Position numbers and translations under genes: made by a program. This document shows, one piece after another, positions 7,046 to 14,790 of a stretch of DNA of 34,247 nt (position 1 is its first letter; every line of letters begins with the position of its first letter). The stretch comes from a virus. The stretch is taken from positions 1 to 34,247 of IMG/VR virus record IMGVR_UViG_3300025141_012580. One strand, 5' to 3'. The notes under the pieces are model-generated. The model was not told the DNA's origin. It searched no databases and saw nothing but the letters and a program-made list of their open reading frames with translations.

Positions 7046-7066
7046 CTAAAGTTGGTATACTATATA

Positions 7067-7095
7067 AATATATCCCATTTCAATTACTATGTCAA
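7067..7095 (-). promoter_or_regulatory. Sigma-70 promoter of ssb
   Basis: On the minus strand there is a perfect -35 TTGACA (7095-7090), a 17-base spacer and a -10 TATATT (7072-7067, 5 of 6 matches). A run of A residues lies just upstream of the -35. Transcription should start near 7060, giving a leader of about 85 bases before the SSB start. This is the best host-type promoter in the window and suggests early or middle expression by host RNA polymerase. Confidence 0.82.
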
Positions 7096-7103
7096 GTATT
7101 TTT

Positions 7104-7403
7104 TTAAAAATCTTTTTTAAGCGGTACGGCATAATACGCGTTGTTGCCGGAGGCACACCAGCAGCGGCCTTCGTCATCATAACTTTCGTATTCCATTTCT
7201 AAAAATGCGCATCCGACTTGGCACTGCCCTTCTCTTTTGCCATGTTCATAGCCCTTATCATAAGAAGAGAGGCCTAGATATACAGCAGAACCAACAACCG
7301 ATACTATTAGTAATACAACCGATGTCCATTTCCAAAAAGCTTTCCACGGAAGCCGACCGATCCAGCCGAAGATGCCTGATATTATTTCTCTTATTTTTTT
7401 CAT
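7104..7403 (-). CDS. Small single-pass membrane protein with a Cys-containing C-terminal domain
   Basis: This 99-residue protein is of unknown function. A basic, aromatic N-terminus (residues 1-27) precedes one transmembrane helix (about 28-48, SVVLLIVSVVGSAVYLGL). The C-terminal 50 residues hold four cysteines (C-x3-C then C-x-C) and an acidic loop. The positive-inside pattern predicts a cytoplasmic N-terminus and an outer, possibly disulfide-bonded C-terminal part. The ATG overlaps the upstream stop (ATGA), with GGAG inside the upstream gene, so it is translationally coupled to the FtsZ-like gene. A membrane anchor partner for that protein is a tempting but untested idea. Confidence 0.75.
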   Translation of the reverse strand: MKKIREIISGIFGWIGRLPWKAFWKWTSVVLLIVSVVGSAVYLGLSSYDKGYEHGKREGQCQVGCAFLEMEYESYDDEGRCWCASGNNAYYAVPLKKDF

Positions 7404-8251
7404 TTGTAATTTGCTCCTTGTATTATAGAAGAGCTTGAAACAATATAGACAAAAGGCTCTTCATATTCTGATTGGTATACACCAAAGTTTATTTTTATTT
7501 TACCATCTTCCGTTCGTTTTTTAACCTGATCCATTATCTTTTTCATCAACTTGACATCTTTGTTTAAAACATCTTCGGGAATTAAATAATAATAAGTTTT
7601 TTCTTTGGGATACTCGATTGGGAATAACAGCAATTCTTCTTGCTCTTCGATCGAGGCCATCCCGAAAGTGCAGATTCTCGCTATATCGATTGCGGGAGTA
7701 AAATTAGCATACACAGGCTCACTATGTGTCATAACATTTATTATATGAAAAACAAACGAAACAAATTCTGCTGTCTTTTTCTTGTAGTCAATAATCGGTA
7801 CCTCTCCTATCGCCGTGCTGAGCAGTTCTTGAGAGACTATATAAATCTTTGAAAATATTCCGGACCTAGCATATTCTTGAAACACATTAAACGCAGCATT
7901 GTTTAATAATCGGCCGTGGGCGTCGAGCAAAAGCGCATCAGGCTTAAAATATATTATACTTATACTTGTGCGATCCTTGATTGTTTCTAAAATTCTTAAA
8001 GTAGCCGAGCAGATTGCGTCCTGGCCCGACACGACCAGCGCAGCTTCGCCACTTATATTTTTAAAAAAGTTTTTCATCGATGGGCACTGCTCTTCATATT
8101 GCTCAGCGCTTGAAAAGTTGGGAAAATTATATATCCCATTTTTTTTCAAGCCCGACAAGCCATGATCAATCTTGTATACACTGTATTGTGGATGTTCTTT
8201 TAGTTTGTCCACAACCTCACAGCCAAATCCTCCGAGACCTATCAAATTCAT
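7400..8251 (-). CDS. Divergent FtsZ/tubulin-fold protein with degenerate GTPase motifs
   Basis: This is a 283-residue protein. Its layout follows the FtsZ core: a first strand and P-loop-like turn LIGLGGFGCEVVDKL (residues 3-17); a second strand with an Asp, YKIDHGLSGLKK (26-37), like FtsZ FAVNTDxQAL; a strand leading to SGQDAICSATLRILE (75-89), where FtsZ has GGGTGTG; a strand and acidic region (98-110); and VYANFTPAIDI (180-190), where FtsZ has the synergy loop NVDFADV. The C-terminal part (220-283) has alternating helices and strands, like the FtsZ C-terminal domain. The tubulin signature glycines and the catalytic acidic pair are missing, so it may bind nucleotide weakly or not at all. 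The gene lies between polA and the membrane protein with tight coupling. The fold call is pattern-based inference. Confidence 0.55.
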   Translation of the reverse strand: MNLIGLGGFGCEVVDKLKEHPQYSVYKIDHGLSGLKKNGIYNFPNFSSAEQYEEQCPSMKNFFKNISGEAALVVSGQDAICSATLRILETIKDRTSISIIYFKPDALLLDAHGRLLNNAAFNVFQEYARSGIFSKIYIVSQELLSTAIGEVPIIDYKKKTAEFVSFVFHIINVMTHSEPVYANFTPAIDIARICTFGMASIEEQEELLLFPIEYPKEKTYYYLIPEDVLNKDVKLMKKIMDQVKKRTEDGKIKINFGVYQSEYEEPFVYIVSSSSIIQGANYK

Positions 8252-8259
8252 ATCCTGCT

Positions 8260-9456
8260 TTACCCTAACTCTCTCATACTTCCATAATCCACGCCGGCGC
8301 TAATGTTTATTTCAAAGTTTCCAAGAGCCGTTTCCGAGAAAGTTAATGCCAGGAGAGGAATAAGATCTTTTTCCTCATGTGACAGATCAATTATCACACT
8401 ATCGTGCATTGTGAATGCCACAAATGATTTACAATTTTGCAACAAGCTGTGTAACCTATACATCTGTTTTAGTGTATTGTCTGAACTAGTGCTTTGCACT
8501 AAGTAATTAATTGCATGATGCGAGTCTGCTTCTATTTTTCTTCCGAAGGGAGTGCTTATTACACCATTTGAGTAGTACATCCCTTCTATAAATGCTTTGT
8601 CATAATATTTATCTGGAGCATTGTCTGTAGAGTTAGGATTATACAGCCAAGCAAATATTTTCTTTTTTGCCTCGTCCCTTGTTACTCTATCATTGTATAT
8701 GTTCTTTACATTCCAAGCATGGATATCTTCTCTTGGCTGTTTTTGGTTGCTTAAAGATAAAATCGTTCTTAGCTCTGCGGCGTTAAAATCAAACTCCACA
8801 AACCAATCGTTTGTTGGTTTCAGAACGGAGCGATATTTCTTATCCATTGTTAAGATTGGAAAAGTACCTTTTTTTGTTGTGAGGCGGCCGGTCTTGGTGC
8901 CAAATATATTGTAATCACAAATCTGCTTACTCTGGCTTACCTTCTGTATGAAATTTTTTGCTGCAAGATTGTGGGCCTGATTCCTCAGTGCCGAGAGATC
9001 TAAATTTAGCGGCTGTCTTTTAATTTCCTCTAGCACTTTCGTTAGCCTTACTAAAAACATATAATTTTCTGGTCTTTGGTAATTGTCAAATACATATTTG
9101 GTTATGTCATTTCTTATATCATAGTAACTTAATAAGAACTTGTGGGGTACAAGATTGAAAAAACAATTTTCGTCCAACGACACCTTTGCTTCCATAAAAG
9201 ATCTCAAAAAAGCCTTCAATTTTGTTGTGTGGATATCTAATCGGTCTTGCAGGTGAGGAGGGCATACCTCTTCGAACGACTGCCCGGCACAGTATAAGCT
9301 TGCAAAGTCAATTCTACTGCTGTTAATGCCCTCAAGAGCGCTCGAATATTTCCATGTCTTGCTCAAGTTTTCTGGCAATTCTTCTTCAAAAAATAGTTTG
9401 CCGGCCGCACAGTATCCCATACAATCTATTTTATTATCTATCAGTTGAAATAACAA
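8260..9456 (-). CDS. Family A DNA polymerase, polymerase domain only
   Basis: This protein of 398 residues carries the Pol I palm and fingers: TGRLTT (189-194); motif A DFNAAELR (223-230, with metal-binding D223); motif B R260-x3-K264-x3-F268-x3-Y272; TPFGRK (302-307); the AINYLVQSTSSD helix (315-326); and motif C HDS (351-353, with metal-binding D352). Motif C is normally HDE, so the Glu is replaced by Ser; motif B has Ala in place of the usual Gly after Phe268. The 180 N-terminal residues show no 3'-5' exonuclease motifs, so proofreading appears absent. The start is TTG at 9456, with AAGGA 7 bases upstream. The 5' nuclease is a separate gene (3373-4338). T4-like phages usually carry a family B polymerase, so this is a mosaic. 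Confidence 0.9.
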   Translation of the reverse strand: MLFQLIDNKIDCMGYCAAGKLFFEEELPENLSKTWKYSSALEGINSSRIDFASLYCAGQSFEEVCPPHLQDRLDIHTTKLKAFLRSFMEAKVSLDENCFFNLVPHKFLLSYYDIRNDITKYVFDNYQRPENYMFLVRLTKVLEEIKRQPLNLDLSALRNQAHNLAAKNFIQKVSQSKQICDYNIFGTKTGRLTTKKGTFPILTMDKKYRSVLKPTNDWFVEFDFNAAELRTILSLSNQKQPREDIHAWNVKNIYNDRVTRDEAKKKIFAWLYNPNSTDNAPDKYYDKAFIEGMYYSNGVISTPFGRKIEADSHHAINYLVQSTSSDNTLKQMYRLHSLLQNCKSFVAFTMHDSVIIDLSHEEKDLIPLLALTFSETALGNFEINISAGVDYGSMRELG

Positions 9457-9472
9457 TTTTTTTCCTTGCTTA

Positions 9473-10786
9473 TTAATAATCAGTCGTTTCTATCGCAACA
9501 TTTGACTGATATTCTGACTGTTGTCGCTTTTCAAGCTTCTCTGCATTGGGTAAGAATTTTTGTGGAGGTAGCCGATTTTCAAATGCTTCGTTCTTAAACT
9601 GTTCATTAATATAACTCACTGCGGCCTCGATGTCAAGATTTTTTTCTACGCCAACGGCTGTTTTTGTTATTCTGTCTATAATATTTTCGGTAAACTTGCC
9701 AATAGATTCAACCGCTTTAATTTCACAGTAAAGTTTAATCCATTGGGATGTTTTTATTTTTTCGTTTAACTGATCTACTGTATATCTTGTTCGCTTTATT
9801 TTTATGGGAGTGGTTCCGCCGGCGGTGCACCTAGGTGATCTGCGCTTGGCCACGGGATTCTTGTCAACAAACCCATTCCACATTGCCAGTATAAGCTTCT
9901 TTATATTTTCGATATCGCCGTGGAGCGCTGCTGTATAATGAGTATTCCACAAGTCTTCTTTCGAGGTTAGCCTCTCTTCCATGTAGCCGGCCATGGCCGA
10001 GGAGTCGAGGTTCGCCACTATTTGCCACGGCGCATTTTTATTAATCATAAACCCGTGCTTTAATGCAGCTTGTCTATAGAAATCAAATATGATCTCGTTC
10101 ATGAATACGGACTTAGCCTCATCGTCATCAAATTTAGTATCCTTTAATATAATTGACAAGCCGCTATTGATTACGGAACAATGACTGGATGACAGAATCG
10201 AAGTATGGGTTATTGGAACTTTTTTCAATATCTCCTGGTTGCTTCGGATGTGTTGTGAGACCTTGTCCATAAATTGTTCTATTGTTACTAAATCATTAAG
10301 CCTTCTCCAGTGTGATTTGCCTGTTGCTCTATGATCAAAAATGCCCATTTCGATACTTCGGACTGTATACACAACCGCTATACTGGCAGCAATCGTATGA
10401 GGTTTCCACGCGCTGATGACTTTTAGATTTACATCATCTGCCGAGATGCCACAACGAGATTCTCTTACAAGAGTTTCAAACTCCTTTATAAAATTTTCAT
10501 AAGCGTCCACTACGAAGTCTGCAGCCCTATGCCCTGATGCCTTTTTGTCAGCGGGAGTGCTTTTAAAATATCTTGTGCGGCCCGGCTGGAGAATTACAAA
10601 ATTTCTTTTTTCATCTGTCCTGCCATAGAATGACAAGTCGGTTCCTACAAAGAAATCTTGAACTCCGGAGGTGAACACCCCATCCTCTGTTAGGAAAAGT
10701 GCACCATCTCTGTACTCTTTGCGGTTTTCGAATAGCGCCCTGGCCTGTTGGCTATTTTTCCCTTTAAAATCATATTCATTTGCCAT
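9473..10786 (-). CDS. Protein of unknown function at the structural/replication boundary (437 aa)
   Basis: I do not recognise a family. The first 80 residues look like small beta elements (GALFLTEDGVFTSG, NFVILQPGRTRYF). Residues 85-330 are mixed alpha/beta, including HGFMINKNAPWQIVANLDS and AALHGDIENIKKLILAMWNGF. A Cys/Gly/Arg-rich turn (RRSPRCTAGG) occurs near residue 320, followed by IKIKRTRYTVDQLN, and the C-terminal 80 residues are charged and helical. There is no signal peptide or membrane helix. The start follows the hub-like gene after three bases with a GGAG site, and the stop is 17 bases before polA. The spacing suggests a virion or assembly protein expressed with the baseplate genes, but that is only context. 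Confidence 0.8.
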   Translation of the reverse strand: MANEYDFKGKNSQQARALFENRKEYRDGALFLTEDGVFTSGVQDFFVGTDLSFYGRTDEKRNFVILQPGRTRYFKSTPADKKASGHRAADFVVDAYENFIKEFETLVRESRCGISADDVNLKVISAWKPHTIAASIAVVYTVRSIEMGIFDHRATGKSHWRRLNDLVTIEQFMDKVSQHIRSNQEILKKVPITHTSILSSSHCSVINSGLSIILKDTKFDDDEAKSVFMNEIIFDFYRQAALKHGFMINKNAPWQIVANLDSSAMAGYMEERLTSKEDLWNTHYTAALHGDIENIKKLILAMWNGFVDKNPVAKRRSPRCTAGGTTPIKIKRTRYTVDQLNEKIKTSQWIKLYCEIKAVESIGKFTENIIDRITKTAVGVEKNLDIEAAVSYINEQFKNEAFENRLPPQKFLPNAEKLEKRQQSEYQSNVAIETTDY

Positions 10787-10789
10787 TAT

Positions 10790-13700
10790 TTAGTCTCCAG
10801 CCTCGGGAGTGCCCGGGTCGCCGAACGGTAACTCGCTAGCAGGGCCGGACCCAGGCTCGCCCGAAAGTGGCGCGATGGATAGTGCAAACGACGACGCGTC
10901 TTCAGAGGTAATGCGGGCGCCTTTTGCGAGTAGATTTTGTTCATTTCCGGAGGAAGCCTTGCAGATATCAAGTCTACCGGCAGAATGCCACACACACTTT
11001 AAAGTAGTTTCATAGAACTCTGCGGTGATAGTACTCTCAATATCCAGCACGACATAGTATCCGCCTAGGCCCAACAACAAAGCAGCATCAGTATAATCGG
11101 TGCCAAAATCGCCAGAACCAACACTGTCTGGATTTATGTATATATATTGTCCCGGCAGAAAGAAGGTGTTCCCCTGCATTATAACCGTTGCCTCATATCT
11201 CCCTCTCAGCTGATTATATCCAAAAGCTCCGTGACCCATAAGTCTTGCCTCGGCAAGGTATTCTTGATCTGTTCGTGTAAATTTAATACTCTTGATCATG
11301 CCCTGGTTTTGGCCTAAATAAAAATGAAATATTCCGCGAGACAAATCCCCTGGCATGGTTGGATTGTCGGCATATGCTTCTCCTAGCTGGGACTCAATCC
11401 AGCCGCCGGGCTCAGATGCCGCCTCCGCCTCTTCGTCGGTCTCTAGGCCCAATAAAGTAGACGACTCATAGCCCCGGGCATAAATAGCTATAAAGTGAAA
11501 AACTTCTGTATTGTCTTCGCTCGTTTCGAACAGAGATGTCTTGGGACTATCAGGATTCATGGCATCTCCCGCCAGAGCATTCATAATTTTATTAACATCG
11601 ATACGATAATTCGGCTCCTCGCCATCTGGAGGATCTGGATTTATGTACATCTCTGGCGAGGTTATAAATGATGCAGGATTTTCATACTCTTCCGTCTCCG
11701 GATTGTAATAGGCTGGAAGCGTAAAATTAGTAATTCCGATATCGAAGGTCTGCTCGGTAAAGTTCGACTGGGCGGGACTAGCATAACATCCTCTACCACC
11801 TAAAATATCTAACACCAAATCGTTTAATGTGTCATTTATAAATTGTTTTAAGTTATAGCTATAGACGCCCGGGCGTTGAATTTTGTTGATAAAAAACTCA
11901 TTCCATCTGGCCAAAGATATTGGAATGTCTGCGAGATTGACATCTCTTGTAATTCCTTTAACGGGATCAAAATATTCTACCGAACCAACTACAATATTAA
12001 GCTTATCAAACTTCCTCTCTTTCATGTTATCTAGTCTTTTTATAGCATCATATATTGTAACTGTTTGTTGATTTTGTGATGCATCTCCCATTGACTGCGG
12101 TACCGACGGGCCCATGATGCTACCGCCGGTATTGTTTGTCTGGCCTGGGACTGGGTTACTGTCTGCTTCAGGAGTATTTGGAGCTTCATAAAAAAGATCA
12201 AGAGCTGATAACGATCCAAAATACTGATATAAGCGATCTTGGGCGGCGCCGGCCTGTTTGGCCATATCGGAAAATGTATCTAGAGCGACATAAAATTGAT
12301 CTGGTGTAAAGGGAGGGCGCCACAAAGCTTTTCTGATTGCCCAATCCAACAGATCTCCGTAATAAATATATCTGAGCGGATAGGTGTTATTACCCACAGC
12401 CTGCTTGGTGGCAGCATCCTGATCGCCAACAGGATTTCCGCTGCCAAGATTGAGATCGTGCAACACCTGTCTTGTAACAGTGCTGTTAATAGCCCGCTGA
12501 GAGATGTGTGACTGCTGTTCATTGCCGGTGGCCAGCCCGGGTGACATTCCTTCGCCGATGGCCTGATCCATTTGTTCCCCGATTTCCCGGGCCTGCTCAT
12601 CATCGAGCGCTATCGAGCCCGGGGCGATTCCGGTGCCAGCCAAGGCCCCGGAGGAGCCCATGCCCGTGTCTAGGGAGAGGGTGCGGTCATTGCCCCCCGT
12701 GTCTTGTTGGGCCCACGGAGGCTCAACAAAAGTAATGGAAGTAACATCCTCGGCGCCGGTGGCGTTCTCGGTTTCCCGGCCGACAGCCATTGGATCAACT
12801 AAAATTGTTTTAATTCTAGATAGTCCAAGATGCGCACCTGGCCATCCCGTGCCTGGTATCGTTGTCAGGCCTCCGTGGTCGGCGCCGTGGGGGTAAGCAT
12901 AGCTCAGGGGCCACGGTGCACCGTATAATCCGGCCGGAGGCGTTCCTCCAGCATAGGCACTATCCGAAAAGGCTACGAGCCTCGTGAAGCCGGTTTGGGG
13001 GTCCTGGAGATGGCCACCGGCATTGCCGCCGGTGGCGGTGGCGGAATAATCTACAGGATCTTCTTTCAACTTTCTGCCGCGGTTGGTAACAACCCGGGTT
13101 TCGCCAAGATGTTGATCATTCAATGTTGGAATGTATGTTTCGTCCCATAACCATTTTTGTAATGTAGCATATCCCATGCCTCTCGTCAGGCCGCGCATTT
13201 CGTTTAGATGACTTATAAGTGCATCTTTCAGGCCCTCGTCGCTCAACTCATTGGCGGGCCCTTTGGATAGGCCCGCTCGCTGGGTGCCGCGGGCGGTGGG
13301 ATCGGCACTAGCTTCATATGCATTTTGCGGATCCGCTCTAATGTTCCCGTCTCCCGATACTATTTGATCGTCGCCAGTTTCCAATGCCTCTATCATTGCT
13401 TCAATCTGCGCCTGTCTCGTTCTTTCGAACACGGTTAAAAACAGGTCTGTATTTCTATCTTCTAATATGCCTTCGATTGCGGCCTTATACGATATATCAA
13501 GGCTCATGGTACCATCTTCGTTATAGGAAATAACATGATCATAGATTGTTAAGTATAATATTATGCTAGCACTTTTCAAATTTTGCCTTTGTGCTGGACT
13601 GAAAGGCGCGCCGTCCTTAAATTCCCAGCCGACCACGGCTTTAAGCTCAAAATACTCTGGATCATACAACCACATCCATTTACAGAAAGCCTCACTATCC

Positions 13701-14407
13701 GCATCGCTAACACCGCGAGGGACCGAAGCTTCTCCGGTGCTGGCTGTACGCATTATCAAATCTGCGAACTGGAAGTAACAGTCTTCTTTTTCTGCCAGAG
13801 TCCCGTCTTCCTTGGGTTCGGGAGGGTTTAATGTTGCTGAGAACGGGCCGCGCTTTTCAAATAATTCTCGGATATCATTAAGGTGTATGCTCAAATTCGC
13901 ACTTAAAAGATTGGCGGCCTCTGCCGGGTTTGTACCCTCATATTTCCAGCTAAACCCTCTTATACCCACTCCCGTGCCGCGGCCTGCGCGGTCAGACAAC
14001 ATCCTTTCTACTGGATTAGAGTGTTCTGCTAGTGCAGTGTTTTCTATGATTCCCGGGAAATTGTCAGCAAATAATAGTTCAACATCCCAAGTTTTGTCTT
14101 CGTGTTCGGCGCCGGGCTGGCCGAGATAAGTTTTGTATAGTCTAATTTTTGGTACTAAGAACGAAAGTTGGTATGGGGTAAGGTGTAATAACGAAGCCAG
14201 ATCCGATCTGCCTGTTAAGGCGCTCATCATCTCTGTCGGTTTGCCCTTAATTGGTATAAAGGATGTATATTTACAGTTTTCGTTAAAATGAGCTATGCCT
14301 ATCCCGTCGCCCTCATCGTCTGGGAGGGCCCCCTCTAACAGGTAATGTAGCAATAGGCATTGCTCATTTTTCTTTCTCCTCGCTAACCGGCTATCCGAAA
14401 CTGACAT
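10790..14407 (-). CDS. Very large baseplate hub-like structural protein (1205 aa)
   Basis: This large protein is probably part of the baseplate hub. The C-terminal 300 residues have the features of hub/gpD-like domains: a strand-rich region with IKSIKFTRTDQEYLAEARLM, then GRYEATVIMQGNTFFLPGQY followed by IYINP, and LGLGGYYVVLDIES. That PGQ-x-IYI-x-P...LGLGGYY pattern is typical of tail proteins that complete a beta barrel. The middle (about residues 450-780) is a low-complexity region rich in Gly, Ala, Pro and Thr with many turns. The N-terminal part (ALTGRSDLASLLHLTPYQLSFLVPKIRLYK) is helical. It lies after the LysM protein with a GGAG site. T4 gp27 and gp5 are far shorter, so this could be a fusion or an expanded hub. 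The exact equivalent is uncertain. Confidence 0.75.
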   Translation of the reverse strand: MSVSDSRLARRKKNEQCLLLHYLLEGALPDDEGDGIGIAHFNENCKYTSFIPIKGKPTEMMSALTGRSDLASLLHLTPYQLSFLVPKIRLYKTYLGQPGAEHEDKTWDVELLFADNFPGIIENTALAEHSNPVERMLSDRAGRGTGVGIRGFSWKYEGTNPAEAANLLSANLSIHLNDIRELFEKRGPFSATLNPPEPKEDGTLAEKEDCYFQFADLIMRTASTGEASVPRGVSDADSEAFCKWMWLYDPEYFELKAVVGWEFKDGAPFSPAQRQNLKSASIILYLTIYDHVISYNEDGTMSLDISYKAAIEGILEDRNTDLFLTVFERTRQAQIEAMIEALETGDDQIVSGDGNIRADPQNAYEASADPTARGTQRAGLSKGPANELSDEGLKDALISHLNEMRGLTRGMGYATLQKWLWDETYIPTLNDQHLGETRVVTNRGRKLKEDPVDYSATATGGNAGGHLQDPQTGFTRLVAFSDSAYAGGTPPAGLYGAPWPLSYAYPHGADHGGLTTIPGTGWPGAHLGLSRIKTILVDPMAVGRETENATGAEDVTSITFVEPPWAQQDTGGNDRTLSLDTGMGSSGALAGTGIAPGSIALDDEQAREIGEQMDQAIGEGMSPGLATGNEQQSHISQRAINSTVTRQVLHDLNLGSGNPVGDQDAATKQAVGNNTYPLRYIYYGDLLDWAIRKALWRPPFTPDQFYVALDTFSDMAKQAGAAQDRLYQYFGSLSALDLFYEAPNTPEADSNPVPGQTNNTGGSIMGPSVPQSMGDASQNQQTVTIYDAIKRLDNMKERKFDKLNIVVGSVEYFDPVKGITRDVNLADIPISLARWNEFFINKIQRPGVYSYNLKQFINDTLNDLVLDILGGRGCYASPAQSNFTEQTFDIGITNFTLPAYYNPETEEYENPASFITSPEMYINPDPPDGEEPNYRIDVNKIMNALAGDAMNPDSPKTSLFETSEDNTEVFHFIAIYARGYESSTLLGLETDEEAEAASEPGGWIESQLGEAYADNPTMPGDLSRGIFHFYLGQNQGMIKSIKFTRTDQEYLAEARLMGHGAFGYNQLRGRYEATVIMQGNTFFLPGQYIYINPDSVGSGDFGTDYTDAALLLGLGGYYVVLDIESTITAEFYETTLKCVWHSAGRLDICKASSGNEQNLLAKGARITSEDASSFALSIAPLSGEPGSGPASELPFGDPGTPEAGD

Positions 14408-14436
14408 TTTTATCTCCGCTATTGTTTATTTTAATC

Positions 14437-14766
14437 CTAATAACCATAATATTTAAGAACTTTATTTAGTGGCTTTGGTATATATATGGAATCTCCGATT
14501 TTACAATGTGCCTCAGTAGGTTTCAGGTTGTACCACGCGATTACCCACCAATATCCAGAATCGTTGTAATAATGAGCAGCCAGCTTCCAGTAACGATCTC
14601 CGTGAGACCATATATGCTCCACATTGGCTAAAGCTTTTTTTCCCTTTTCTGTCGGATGTAGCAGTTTTGGAGTCGTATAGTGTTCTATGTTTGTAGTCGG
14701 TCGAGTTTCTGCAATTTCACTATTATTAATAATTTTTCGACGATTTTTGTATCTAGATTTTGCCAT
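14437..14766 (-). CDS. LysM-like baseplate protein (gp53-like)
   Basis: This protein of 109 residues has a basic N-terminus (KSRYKNRRK) and a C-terminal LysM-type module. The pattern is DRYWKLAAHYYNDSGYWWVIAWYN, then a K-I-G-D-x-IYIP strand (residues 53-97). This matches the small LysM baseplate or tail proteins of contractile systems (T4 gp53 and its relatives), where the fold serves protein contacts rather than cell-wall binding. It is preceded by the two paralogous tail-cap proteins and followed by the hub-like gene, as expected for a baseplate cluster. An AGAGGA site lies upstream. There is no signal peptide, so a secreted cell-wall enzyme is unlikely. Confidence 0.78.
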   Translation of the reverse strand: MAKSRYKNRRKIINNSEIAETRPTTNIEHYTTPKLLHPTEKGKKALANVEHIWSHGDRYWKLAAHYYNDSGYWWVIAWYNLKPTEAHCKIGDSIYIPKPLNKVLKYYGY

Positions 14767-14790
14767 CTTGTTTATCCTCTTTCTTGTTCA

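Noticed and set aside
7063-7070. Second TATAAATA on the plus strand near the ssb promoter
   Set aside because: It overlaps the minus-strand -10 region and would direct antisense transcription; no plus-strand gene follows. The A/T-rich overlap explains it.
12280-12735. Open frames on either strand inside the hub-like gene
   Set aside because: They arise opposite or within a G/C-rich low-complexity coding region and lack starts with ribosome sites.
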